From: Variovorax gracilis
GTDB taxonomy: Bacteria > Pseudomonadota > Gammaproteobacteria > Burkholderiales > Burkholderiaceae_C
NCBI RefSeq assembly: GCF_030317115.1
Contig: NZ_JASZYF010000022.1
Coordinates: 1-64,000 of the forward strand
Direction: 5' to 3'
Length of the DNA: 64,000 bases
The notes beneath the pieces are model-generated. The model was not told where the DNA came from. It worked only from the letters and a program-made list of their open reading frames with translations, and did no database searches. A program made the position numbers and the translations under genes. This document shows, piece after piece, positions 52,461-60,895 of the stretch. The first letter of the stretch is position 1. The number at the start of each line of letters is the position of its first letter.

Positions 52461-53126
52461 TCAGAGGCCGACGACGCCGGGCAGGCCGCCGATGTCGGCG
52501 ATCTCGACATAGCGGTAGGCCGGGTTGCCCGGCCCATGGCCGCGATTGACGAACACCTTGTTGACGATGCCGATGTCGTCCGCCGACATCAGGTCGTAGC
52601 GCAGACTGGAGGACACGTGCAGCACATCCTCGGGGTTGCATCCGAGCGAGTCGAGCATGTATTCGAAGGCCTTCAGCCGCGGCTTGTAGGCCTGGGCCTG
52701 CTGCGCGGTGTAGACGCGGTGGAAGGGTGCACCGAGCATCGCGACGTTCTTCTGGATCTGGTCGTCCGACGCGTTCGACAGGATCACCAGCGGAATCTCC
52801 TTCGCGACTTTGGCCAGCCCCGCGGGCACGTCCTCATGCGGACCCCAGGTCGGTACGGCGTCGTAGTACTTCTGCGCGTCGCTGTCCAGGTACTGCAGCT
52901 TCCACTTCCTGCAAAGCCGGCGCACAGCGTTCTTCAGCACTACCTCGTAAGGCTGCCAGTCGCCCAGCACTTCGTCAAAGCGATAGCTGGAGAAATCCGC
53001 GATGAACTGTTCCATGCGTTCGACCGGCACGCGGTCGGCAAAGATGTCGCGGGTCATCTCGCCCATGCGAAAGCGCGTGAGGGTGCCGTAGCAGTCGAAA
53101 GTCACGTACTTGGGACGGAAGGTCAT
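52461..53126 (-). CDS. haloacid dehalogenase type II-like hydrolase
   Basis: 221 residues. HAD motifs: YVTFDCYGTLTRFR (nucleophile Asp), PLVILSNASDDQIQKNVAML, AQAYKPRLKAFEYMLDSLG (Lys) and HVSSSLRYDLMSADDIGIVN. It resembles L-2-haloacid dehalogenases, though many such proteins beside FAD oxidoreductases probably act on phosphate esters or other small molecules. It is the second gene of the operon, 210 bases after the aldehyde dehydrogenase. Confidence 0.9.
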   Translation of the reverse strand: MTFRPKYVTFDCYGTLTRFRMGEMTRDIFADRVPVERMEQFIADFSSYRFDEVLGDWQPYEVVLKNAVRRLCRKWKLQYLDSDAQKYYDAVPTWGPHEDVPAGLAKVAKEIPLVILSNASDDQIQKNVAMLGAPFHRVYTAQQAQAYKPRLKAFEYMLDSLGCNPEDVLHVSSSLRYDLMSADDIGIVNKVFVNRGHGPGNPAYRYVEIADIGGLPGVVGL

Positions 53127-53336
53127 GGTTGCTGATCCTGTGTCAAACCGGTTGCCGACCGGGGCGGGTCGCCTGCCTTATGCGGCAATTGCGACAAACT
53201 CATTACGAAGTGATTGCAGCACGCTGTTGCACTGGGGATGTAGGGAAATGCGGCCCTCGCCGCACGAAAGCTGCGGTTTGCGGGGGGTGCGGCGGCATGC
53301 CATGCGGTCTGCCCTCGATGCGTGCGGCCATGCACC

Positions 53337-54818
53337 TCAGTGCGTCGCCGCGAAGTCGATCAGCACGCTTTTGAAGCGCAGGTTGGCCTCGACCGCCTGG
53401 CGCCCCAAGTCCTTGCCGATGCCCGACTGGTGGTAGCCGCCGGTGGGAATGACGAAGTCCGCGCTGCGTCCGTAGCGGTTGATCCAGACGGTGCCAGCCG
53501 AGATGCCTCGCATCGCGCGCAGCGCGCGGCCAATGTCCGCGGTGTGCACACCGGCGGCAAGGCCGTAGTGTTCGTGGGAGGCCAACGCCAATCCTTCTTC
53601 TTCGTCGTCGAAGGTCTGGACCGTGAGTACGGGCCCGAAGATCTCTTCCCGCACGGCGGGATTCGCCGCGTCCACGCCCTCGATCAGCGTGGGGCGGAAG
53701 TAGGCGCCGCCAAGGCCGGCGTCGAACAAGCCACCGCCGCAGCGGATGCGGCCGCCCGCGTCGCGCGCACGATCGACGATGTCGAGGATGCGCCCGGCTT
53801 GCGGCGCCGAGATGATGGGCGGCAGCGTGGCCGCGTCGTCCCAGGTCGCGCCCGGGCGCAGCGCCTCGAAGCGGGCGGCGATGCGCTCGACCAGTGCCTC
53901 CGCGATGCCGCGCTGCACGATCAGCCGCGAACCGGCCACGCACACCTGGCCCGCATTGCCCGCGATCGCGCCTGCGATCATGCCGGCGAGGCGGTCGGCG
54001 TCGGGCGCGTCGTCGAACACGAGTTGCGGGCTCTTGCCGCCCAGCTCCAGTGTGACCGGCTTGGGGCCATGCAAGGCACAGGCGGACATGATCGCAGCAC
54101 CCGTTCGCGTGGAGCCGGTGAAGGTCATCTTCGAGATCAGAGGATGCCGCGAGAGCGCGTCGCCCGTCGTGCGTCCATCGCCCTGCACGATATTGAACAG
54201 GCCCGGCGGGACGCCGGCCTCGATGGCCAGCTCGGCCAGCCGCAGCGCCGAGAAGGGTGTCAGTTCCGACGGCTTGAGCACCACCGCATTGCCGGCGGCG
54301 AGCGCGGCACCGACCTTCCACGACATCATGACCAGCGGGAAGTTCCACGGTGTGATGGCACCGACCACGCCATAAGGCTCGGCCACCACCATGCCGAGGT
54401 GGTCGTGGCGCGTCGCTGCGACCTCGCCGCCGAGCTTGTCCGCGTACTCGGCGAAGAAGCGCAATCCCTCGGCCGTGAAGGGGACGTCCCAAGCGACGGC
54501 ATCGCGCACTGGGCGCGTGGAGCACACGGCCTCCAGCGGCCCGAGCCGCGTCGCGTCGGCTTCGATCAGGTCGGCCCAGCGGCGCAGCACGCGTGCGCGC
54601 TCGCGCGGCGCACCGCGCGCCCAGTCGCTGCGGCGCCAGGCGGTCCATGCGTCGCGCACGGCGGCGTCCACCGTGTCGGCATCACCCAGCGGGAGCTCGG
54701 CATGCGGCTGCGCGTCGGAGGGCCGCTGAACGACCATGCGGCCGGCGTCGGGAACGAGGCGTCCGCCGATGAAATGGCCCGAGGGCACGTGGATCTGTCG
54801 GGGGTCGAAGACTTGCAT
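53337..54818 (-). CDS. aldehyde dehydrogenase
   Basis: 493 residues. ALDH motifs: GVVGAITPWNFPLVMMSWKV, KMTFTGSTRTGAAIMSACAL, VTLELGGKSPQLVFDDAPD and GNAGQVCVAGSRLIVQ (catalytic Cys), with SGIGKDLGRQAVEANLRFKS at the end. It is probably the oxidiser of the aldehyde made by the flavoprotein two genes downstream. The 210-base gap to the next gene may contain a separate promoter. Divergent from the acetyltransferase gene. Confidence 0.92.
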   Translation of the reverse strand: MQVFDPRQIHVPSGHFIGGRLVPDAGRMVVQRPSDAQPHAELPLGDADTVDAAVRDAWTAWRRSDWARGAPRERARVLRRWADLIEADATRLGPLEAVCSTRPVRDAVAWDVPFTAEGLRFFAEYADKLGGEVAATRHDHLGMVVAEPYGVVGAITPWNFPLVMMSWKVGAALAAGNAVVLKPSELTPFSALRLAELAIEAGVPPGLFNIVQGDGRTTGDALSRHPLISKMTFTGSTRTGAAIMSACALHGPKPVTLELGGKSPQLVFDDAPDADRLAGMIAGAIAGNAGQVCVAGSRLIVQRGIAEALVERIAARFEALRPGATWDDAATLPPIISAPQAGRILDIVDRARDAGGRIRCGGGLFDAGLGGAYFRPTLIEGVDAANPAVREEIFGPVLTVQTFDDEEEGLALASHEHYGLAAGVHTADIGRALRAMRGISAGTVWINRYGRSADFVIPTGGYHQSGIGKDLGRQAVEANLRFKSVLIDFAATH

Positions 54819-55041
54819 GTTGGCAGAGGCGTTGGAAAGTCGCAGGAATGCCGGTCGATGCTAGGCAGGATGGCGCAGCATTTGTGTGCGTAAGCAAGCG
54901 CCTCAACGCATTGAATTGCAAAACCCGGCGCCTTCGCAGGTGAAGCTTGCAAGTTGCGGTGAACCTCGATTTCGGTCTGGTGCAGCGCGCCGATGTCGTC
55001 CAAGATTGACGCGCCATTCCCTTCGCAGAGAGACCTTTCCG
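54819..55041. promoter_or_regulatory. divergent promoter region between aldehyde dehydrogenase and GNAT genes
   Basis: 223 bases that must serve the minus-strand transport/oxidation cluster and the plus-strand acetyltransferase, reductase and aminotransferase set. The Lrp-type regulator encoded at 58600 is a candidate for acting here. No clear operator was found. Confidence 0.35.
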
Positions 55042-55920
55042 ATGCCCGAGCACACCCTGAATGCACCCGCCGTGGATGGCGTGGCGCTGAGACCGATGAC
55101 CCCGGCCGACCTTCCGCTCGCGCACGCGCTGTCGGCCGAGTTGCGCTGGCCGCACCGCCCGGCTGACTGGGCGCAGGTGTTTGCGCATGCCGAAGGCATC
55201 GTCGCCGAGCGCGACGGCGAAATCATCGCCACGGGCCTGCGCTGGCGCTGGGGCGAGCGCCACGCCACCATCGGCCTCGTGATCGTGACACCGGCCTGCC
55301 GGGGCCGCCGCATCGGGCACCGGCTGATGAGCGCGCTGCTCAACGGACTGGACGACCACACCGTGCTGCTGCACGCGACCACCGAAGGGCGGGGCCTGTA
55401 CGAGCGGCTGGGCTTCGTGCGCACCGGCGAACTGCGGCAGCATCAGAGCGTCGCGCAGCCGGCGCCGCTGGTCGCGCTGCGGCCGGGCTGGCGGCTGCGG
55501 CCGGCCGGCCTGCATGAAGTCCAGGCGCTGCAGGCGCTCGATGCCGCGGCGCGCGGCATGCCGCGCGATGCGCTGATCGCCGACCTGCTGGCCACTGCCG
55601 ATGCCTGCGTGGTGCTCGACCAGGACAACGAGCCGCGCGGCTTCGCGATGCTGCGCCGCTTCGGACGTGGGCACGCCATTGGTCCCGTCGTCGCACCCGA
55701 CGCGGAGGGCGCGAAGGCACTGATCGCTCACCTTGTGAGCCTGAACGCCGGCCACTTCACGCGCATCGACATCGACGTCGACAGCGGGCTGGTCGACTGG
55801 CTCGAAGACATCGGCCTGCCGCGCGTGGACGCGCCGACCACGATGGTGCGCGGCGCGCCACTCGCCACGCCGCTCGGCGGACCGGCGCTGTTCGCCATCG
55901 TGACCCAGGCCGTCGGTTGA
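55042..55920 (+). CDS. tandem-domain GNAT acetyltransferase
   Basis: 292 residues from the ATG at 55042; the frame is open upstream without support. The N-terminal GNAT domain has TIGLVIVTPACRGRRIGHRL (acetyl-CoA pyrophosphate loop) and LYERLGFVRTGELRQHQSV. The C-terminal half is a second, more divergent acetyltransferase domain (GFAMLRRFGRGHAIGPVVAP, VSLNAGHFTRIDIDVDSGLV). The substrate could be an amine in the pathway. The next gene starts nine bases later. Confidence 0.85.
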   Translation: MPEHTLNAPAVDGVALRPMTPADLPLAHALSAELRWPHRPADWAQVFAHAEGIVAERDGEIIATGLRWRWGERHATIGLVIVTPACRGRRIGHRLMSALLNGLDDHTVLLHATTEGRGLYERLGFVRTGELRQHQSVAQPAPLVALRPGWRLRPAGLHEVQALQALDAAARGMPRDALIADLLATADACVVLDQDNEPRGFAMLRRFGRGHAIGPVVAPDAEGAKALIAHLVSLNAGHFTRIDIDVDSGLVDWLEDIGLPRVDAPTTMVRGAPLATPLGGPALFAIVTQAVG

Positions 55921-55928
55921 AGTCGGCG

Positions 55929-56864
55929 ATGGGCGCGTCCACCTTCCTCTACAAATCCGACCCGGTGCGAGGCCGCCAGTGGGCCGAGGTGTTCCGGCAC
56001 CGCGCGCCCGAGATCGACTTTCGGATCTGGCCCGACGTTGGTGATCCGCTGCGCGTGCGCTTCCTCGCGGCCTGGGAGCCCCCGGACGATCTCGCGACAC
56101 GGTTTCCGAATCTCGAGGTGCTGTTCTCCTCGGGCGCCGGCGTCGACCAGTTCGATTTCGCAGCGCTGCCGGTCGAACTGCCGGTGGTGCGCATGGTGGA
56201 GCCCGGCATCGTGCGCGGCATGGTCGAGTACGTCACGCACGCCGTGCTCGACCTGCATCGCGATATGCCGCAATACCGACGCCTGCAGCAGGAAGGCCAG
56301 TGGCGCCCCTTGCCAGTACGACCCGCAGGCGAACGACGCGTCGGCATTCTCGGGCTCGGTTCGCTGGGGCAGGCCGTACTGGCCCAGCTCGTCGGCATGG
56401 GCTTCGATTGCGCGGGATGGAGCCGGTCGCGGCACGCGGTCGACGGCGTGCAATGCCATGCGGGCGAGGACGAGCTGGCCGCGTTCCTCGCGCGTACCGA
56501 CATCCTCGTGTGCCTGTTGCCGCTCACCGATTCGACGCGCGGTTTCCTCGACGCGCGACTGTTTTCGATGCTGCCGTCCGGCGCCGGCCTCGTGCATGTG
56601 GGTCGCGGGCCGCACCTCGTCGAAGGCGACCTGCTGGCCGCGCTCGCAAGCGGACAGGTCGGCGATGCCGTGCTCGACGTGACTGATCCCGAGCCGCTTC
56701 CGCCGGAACATGTCTTCTGGCGCCATCCACGCATTCAGTTGACGCCCCACATCGCGAGCATGACGCAGCCGCTGAGTGCTGCGCAGGTGGTGCTGGACAA
56801 CCTGCGCCGCTTCGAAGCCGGTGAGTCGATGGTCGGCCTGGTCGATCGTGCGCGAGGGTACTAG
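55929..56864 (+). CDS. ghrA: glyoxylate/hydroxypyruvate reductase A-like D-2-hydroxyacid dehydrogenase
   Basis: 311 residues from the ATG at 55929 (a TTG at 55917 overlapping the GNAT stop is also possible). NAD(P)-binding RRVGILGLGSLGQAVLAQLV, substrate-binding SSGAGVDQF, VRMVEPGIVRGMVEYV with GhrA-like text, CLLPLTDSTRGFLDARLFSM and HVGRGPHLVEGDLLAALASG, and the final HPRIQLTPHIASMTQPLSAA holding the catalytic His. It would reduce an alpha-keto acid such as glyoxylate or hydroxypyruvate made by the neighbouring transaminase or oxidases. Confidence 0.92.
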   Translation: MGASTFLYKSDPVRGRQWAEVFRHRAPEIDFRIWPDVGDPLRVRFLAAWEPPDDLATRFPNLEVLFSSGAGVDQFDFAALPVELPVVRMVEPGIVRGMVEYVTHAVLDLHRDMPQYRRLQQEGQWRPLPVRPAGERRVGILGLGSLGQAVLAQLVGMGFDCAGWSRSRHAVDGVQCHAGEDELAAFLARTDILVCLLPLTDSTRGFLDARLFSMLPSGAGLVHVGRGPHLVEGDLLAALASGQVGDAVLDVTDPEPLPPEHVFWRHPRIQLTPHIASMTQPLSAAQVVLDNLRRFEAGESMVGLVDRARGY

Positions 56865-57126
56865 GCACACCCCCAGGCTTGCCCACCTCGTGGAGTCGCC
56901 ACCCCCTGCGGGGCAACACGGGCGGCCGCGGCACAGCCGGTTCCGCGGTGTTCCCGGACTGGGTCTTGAGGCGCCACTTGAGGAGACAACAGGATCTGCT
57001 GTTGCAGCGAACATAACCGCAGCGTGCTTCGCGCAACGCCCCCAAAGCAGCACCAGATCCGAAGCTGTGCGACATAAGCTGAAGGCATCGAAAGCTTCTT
57101 CCGCTCTCGCTCTATCCAACACCGCC
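56865..57126. repeat. intergenic stretch with a probable dispersed palindromic element
   Basis: 262 bases without a gene. Between about 56917 and 56970 a CCCCTGCGGGG hairpin is followed by AACAC, CCGCGGC, GCCGGTTCCGCGGTGTT, an imperfect inverted repeat. I recall similar elements spread through Variovorax and related genomes, but cannot confirm it here. The right part before 57127 holds the aminotransferase upstream region. Confidence 0.4.
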
Positions 57127-58530
57127 ATGACGCACCCCACCGCATTGCCCAACCAGGCCGCGCTCGACGCGATCGACCGCGCTCACTTGATCCATCCCGT
57201 CTCGCCCTGGCGCGTGCACGAGCAGCGCGGTCCCACCGTACTCGCCTCGGGCCGCGGCGTGTGGCTCACCGACAATAACGGCCAGGAACTGCTCGACGCC
57301 TTTGCGGGCCTGTGGTGCGTGAATGTCGGCTACGGGCAGGAGAGCGTGGTGCAGGCCGCGGCCGAGCAGATGCGGCGCTTGCCGTATGCGACCGGGTACT
57401 TCCACTTCAGCAGCGAGCCGGCCATTCGCCTGGCGGAGAAGCTGGTGCAGCTCACGCCGCCATCGCTGACCCGCGTGTACCTCACGCTCGGCGGTTCCGA
57501 GGCGGTCGATGCCGCCGTGCGGTTCATCGTGCAGTACTACAACGCGATCGGCAAACCCTCGAAGAAGCAGTTCATCGCGCTCGAGCGCGGCTACCATGGT
57601 TCATCGTCCACGGGCGCGGGGCTGACCGCGTTGCCGGCCTTCCATCGCGGCTTCGACCTGCCGCTGCCCACGCAGCACTACATCCCATCGCCCAACGCCT
57701 ATCGCCATCCGGCAGGCGCCGATCCGCAGGCACTGATCGCCGCATCGGTCGCGGCCTTGCGCGCCAAGGTCGCCGAGCTGGGTGCGGACCATGTGGCCGC
57801 TTTCTTTTGCGAGCCGATCCAGGGCTCGGGCGGCGTCATCGTTCCGCCGAAGGGCTGGTTGAAGGCCATGCGCGAGGCCGCGCGCGAACTCGACATCCTC
57901 TTCGTCGTGGACGAGGTCATCACCGGCTTCGGCCGCACCGGCCCCATGTTCGCGTGCGAGGCCGAGGGCGTGGAGCCTGACCTGATGACCATGGCCAAGG
58001 GCCTGACCGCCGGCTACGTGCCGATGGGCGCGACCATGATGTCGGAAAAGGTCTACGCCGGGATCGCCGACGGCGCGTCGGCGGGCGCATCGATCGGACA
58101 CGGCGCCACTTATTCGGCACACCCGGTCAGCGCGGCGGTGGCGCTCGAGGTGCTGCGCCTCTATGAGGAAGGCGGCGTGCTCGCCAACGGTCAGCGCGGC
58201 GCGGCGCACTTCGCGGCAGGGCTGGATGCCCTGCGCGCGCATCCGCTGGTGGGCGACGCGCGTCACCGCGGCCTGCTGGGCGCGCTCGAGCTCGTGAGCG
58301 ACAAGACAAGCAAACGCGGTTTCGATGCGGCGCTCGGGCTGTCCGACCGCATCTTCGCCGCGGGCTACCGCAACGGCCTGGTGTTCCGTTCGTTCGCCGA
58401 TCACATCCTCGGCTTCGCACCGGCACTGACCTATACCGAAGATGAGTTCGCGCAACTGTTCGCGCGGCTGAAGAGGACGCTGGACGAAGTCCTCGAGGCG
58501 CCGGACGTTCGCACGGCGCTGGCTGCCTGA
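57127..58530 (+). CDS. class III aminotransferase (putrescine/omega-amino-acid type)
   Basis: 467 residues. LLDAFAGLWCVNVGYGQESV is the signature of the omega-transaminase group (SpuC-like). PLP-binding parts include GGSEAVDAAVRFIVQYY, GYHGSSSTGAGLTALPAFHR, FFCEPIQGSGGVIVPPKGW, LFVVDEVITGFGRTGPMFAC, and LMTMAKGLTAGYVPMGATMM with the Schiff-base Lys at 291. It likely moves the amino group of a diamine or omega-amino acid to pyruvate. It precedes an Lrp regulator by about 70 bases. Confidence 0.93.
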   Translation: MTHPTALPNQAALDAIDRAHLIHPVSPWRVHEQRGPTVLASGRGVWLTDNNGQELLDAFAGLWCVNVGYGQESVVQAAAEQMRRLPYATGYFHFSSEPAIRLAEKLVQLTPPSLTRVYLTLGGSEAVDAAVRFIVQYYNAIGKPSKKQFIALERGYHGSSSTGAGLTALPAFHRGFDLPLPTQHYIPSPNAYRHPAGADPQALIAASVAALRAKVAELGADHVAAFFCEPIQGSGGVIVPPKGWLKAMREAARELDILFVVDEVITGFGRTGPMFACEAEGVEPDLMTMAKGLTAGYVPMGATMMSEKVYAGIADGASAGASIGHGATYSAHPVSAAVALEVLRLYEEGGVLANGQRGAAHFAAGLDALRAHPLVGDARHRGLLGALELVSDKTSKRGFDAALGLSDRIFAAGYRNGLVFRSFADHILGFAPALTYTEDEFAQLFARLKRTLDEVLEAPDVRTALAA

Positions 58531-58599
58531 GACCCACCTGCCGCGCACACAGGCCCGGACCGACGCAGAATCGGACTCTCCTCGACTTCCGGCACCGCC

Positions 58600-59094
58600 A
58601 TGACAGAAGCATTCAAGATCGATCGACTCGACCTGCGCATCTTGGCCCAATTGCAGAAGAACGGGCGCATGACCAATGTGGACCTCGCGGACGCGGTCGG
58701 CCTCTCGCCCAGCCCCTGCCTGATCCGCGTGAAGCGGCTGGAGCAGGCCGGCTACATCGCCGGCTACGGCGCGCACCTGCGGCTCGAGAAGCTCGGCGAC
58801 ACGCTGACAGTGTTCACCGAGGTCACGCTGTCGGACCATCACCGCGAGGACTTCGTGCGCTTCGAGGCCGCCATCCGCGAGGTCGACGAGGTGCTCGAGT
58901 GCCACCTGGTCAGCGGCGGCTACGACTATCTGCTTCGCTTCCTGACGCGCGGCGTCAACCACTACCAGGAAGTGATCGAGGAACTGCTCGAACGCAACAT
59001 CGGCATTGCAAAGTACTTCAGCTACATCGTCATCAAGTCGCCGTTCATCAAGACGCACTGTCCGATCGAACGGCTGTTCCCCCACCAGCGCTGA
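58600..59094 (+). CDS. Lrp/AsnC-family transcriptional regulator
   Basis: 164 residues. Helix-turn-helix DRLDLRILAQLQKNGRMTNV, DLADAVGLSPSPCLIRVKRL; the RAM ligand-binding domain includes GAHLRLEKLGDTLTVFTEVT and VLECHLVSGGYDYLLRFLTR. Lrp-type proteins sense an amino acid. Its central place between the aminotransferase and the oxidase trio makes it the probable regulator of one or both, responding to the amino compound being degraded. Confidence 0.94.
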   Translation: MTEAFKIDRLDLRILAQLQKNGRMTNVDLADAVGLSPSPCLIRVKRLEQAGYIAGYGAHLRLEKLGDTLTVFTEVTLSDHHREDFVRFEAAIREVDEVLECHLVSGGYDYLLRFLTRGVNHYQEVIEELLERNIGIAKYFSYIVIKSPFIKTHCPIERLFPHQR

Positions 59095-59114
59095 ACGGCG
59101 TTCTTGATCTGTCC

Positions 59115-59495
59115 ATGCCCGAATCATCCCCTCGCTCCCAGCCGCCCGCCCGCTTCGTGCGGCTGGCGGAAATCGACAGACCTTCGCTTACGCTGCGGAT
59201 CGACGGGCAGACGGCCACCGCGCTGGCGGGTGACACGCTGCTGGTGGCGCTGCTCAGCCATGGCCGACGCGTGCGCGACAGTGAGTTCGGGGACGGCACA
59301 CGCGCCGGCTTCTGCCTGATGGGCGCCTGCCAGGACTGCTGGGTGTGGACGCCGGCCGGCGAGCGCCTGCGCGCATGCTCGACGGCGGTCGTTGCGGGCA
59401 TGTCGGTGCTCACGCGCCCGCCCGCCGAGCACTGGCCGGCCACGCCCGATCTGCGGCAGTCTCTGGCGCGCCACGCGCTGGGAGCCGAGTCATGA
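59115..59495 (+). CDS. [2Fe-2S]-binding small subunit of HcnABC/opine-oxidase-like complex
   Basis: 126 residues from the ATG at 59115. Fer2_4 domain with cluster ligands in GFCLMGACQDCWVWTPAGER, LRACSTAVVAGM (four Cys). It resembles HcnA and the small subunits of opine or sarcosine-type oxidases. The stop overlaps the next ATG (ATGA at 59492-59495), so the three subunits are made in coupled translation. Confidence 0.88.
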   Translation: MPESSPRSQPPARFVRLAEIDRPSLTLRIDGQTATALAGDTLLVALLSHGRRVRDSEFGDGTRAGFCLMGACQDCWVWTPAGERLRACSTAVVAGMSVLTRPPAEHWPATPDLRQSLARHALGAES

Positions 59496-60895
59496 GCGGG
59501 ACACCGCGATCGGTGCCGCGCATCGTCGTGGTCGGAGCGGGTCCCGCCGGCGTGCGCGCGGCGCAGGCCCTGGTGCAGGCCGGCTTGCGGCCCATCGTGA
59601 TCGACGAGGGCCGATGCGATGGCGGGCAGATCTATCGCCGCCAGCCCGAAGGCTTCAAGCGACCCTACGCCAAGCTCTACGGCACAGAAGCCGCGAAGGC
59701 ACAGGCGCTGCACAGCGAATTTGATGCGCTGCGCGATCACATCGACTATCGCAGCGACACATTGGCCTGGAACCTGAGCGAGGGTGCGCTGCACGTCGTG
59801 CGCGACGGCGAACCGCAGACACTGCCTTTCGATGCGCTTCTGGTGTGCTCCGGCGCCACCGACCGCCTGATGCCCGTGCCCGGCTGGCATCGCGCCGGCT
59901 GCTACAGCTTGGGCGCCTCGCAGATCGCGTTGAAGGCACAGGCGTGCGCGATTGGCTCACGTGTTGTCTTCCTCGGCAGCGGTCCGTTGCTGTACCTGGT
60001 GGCGTCGCAGTACGTGCAGGCTGGCGCGCAGGTCGCGGCGGTGCTCGACACCGCGCCGGCCACCAAGCCCTGGGGCGCCGTGACCGGGCTGCTCGCGCGC
60101 CCGCGGCTGGCGCTGCGCGGCCTGGCCCTGATCCGCGGGCTGCGCGGTGCTGGCGTGACCTTGCTGCAGGGGGTGACGCCGCTGCGCATCGATGGCGAAG
60201 TCGCCATCGGCGTGCAGGCTGTCGCAGTGCGTGACGCGCAGGGCCGCGAGCACCGTTTCGAATGCGATGCGGTCGGCCTCGGCTGGCATCTGCGCGCCGA
60301 GACGCAACTGGCGGACCTCGCGCGCTGCGAGTTCGACTTCGACAGGGTGAGCCGGCAGTGGCTGCCGCGCATCGATGCCGATGGACGCAGCAGCACGCGC
60401 GGCGTCTATCTCGCGGGAGACGGCGCCCGAATCCTCGGTGCCGATGGCGCCGAAGCGGCCGGCCGGCTGGCCGCGCTGGCGGCGCTCGTCGACCTGGGCC
60501 ATACACCGGGTCGCGCGCTGTACGACGCCGAGTCCACCGCGCTGCGGCGCACGCTGGCGCGGATGGACCGTTTCCGTGAAGGCCTGGCGCGCGCCTTTCC
60601 GTGGCCGCATGCGCAGGCCGCGGCGCTGCCCGACGATACGGTGGTGTGCCGCTGCGAAGCCGTGACAGTGGGCGAACTGCGGCGCTGCGTCGACGAGATG
60701 GACAGCCGCGAAGTCAATCGCGCCAAGGCTTTCAGCCGCGTCGGCATGGGGCGCTGCCAGGGCCGCTTCTGCGGCCATGCATCGGCCGAGATCGTCGCAC
60801 AGGCCTGTGGCGTGCCCGTGGAGTTCGTCGGCCGTCTGCGCTCGCAGGCACCCGTCAAGCCGCTGATGATGAACACGAGGGAAGCAAGCGCATGA
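59492..60895 (+). CDS. FAD/NAD(P)-binding oxidoreductase with C-terminal BFD-type [2Fe-2S] domain (HcnB-like)
   Basis: 467 residues. FAD-binding RIVVVGAGPAGVRAAQALVQ, DEGRCDGGQIYRRQPEGF, a mid NAD(P) motif RVVFLGSGPLLYLVASQYVQ, and YLAGDGARILGADGAEAAGR. The C-terminal BFD-like domain carries CRCEAVTVGELRRC and MGRCQGRFCGHASAEIV, whose Cys residues can hold a [2Fe-2S] cluster. This is the HcnB/OoxA-type subunit, which passes electrons within the heterotrimer. Start and stop overlap the flanking genes by four bases. Confidence 0.92.
   Translation: MSGTPRSVPRIVVVGAGPAGVRAAQALVQAGLRPIVIDEGRCDGGQIYRRQPEGFKRPYAKLYGTEAAKAQALHSEFDALRDHIDYRSDTLAWNLSEGALHVVRDGEPQTLPFDALLVCSGATDRLMPVPGWHRAGCYSLGASQIALKAQACAIGSRVVFLGSGPLLYLVASQYVQAGAQVAAVLDTAPATKPWGAVTGLLARPRLALRGLALIRGLRGAGVTLLQGVTPLRIDGEVAIGVQAVAVRDAQGREHRFECDAVGLGWHLRAETQLADLARCEFDFDRVSRQWLPRIDADGRSSTRGVYLAGDGARILGADGAEAAGRLAALAALVDLGHTPGRALYDAESTALRRTLARMDRFREGLARAFPWPHAQAAALPDDTVVCRCEAVTVGELRRCVDEMDSREVNRAKAFSRVGMGRCQGRFCGHASAEIVAQACGVPVEFVGRLRSQAPVKPLMMNTREASA

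Noticed and set aside
53123..53335. A 70-codon minus-strand frame between the HAD and aldehyde dehydrogenase genes
   Set aside because: No ribosome site or domain; ends inside the next gene; taken as intergenic.
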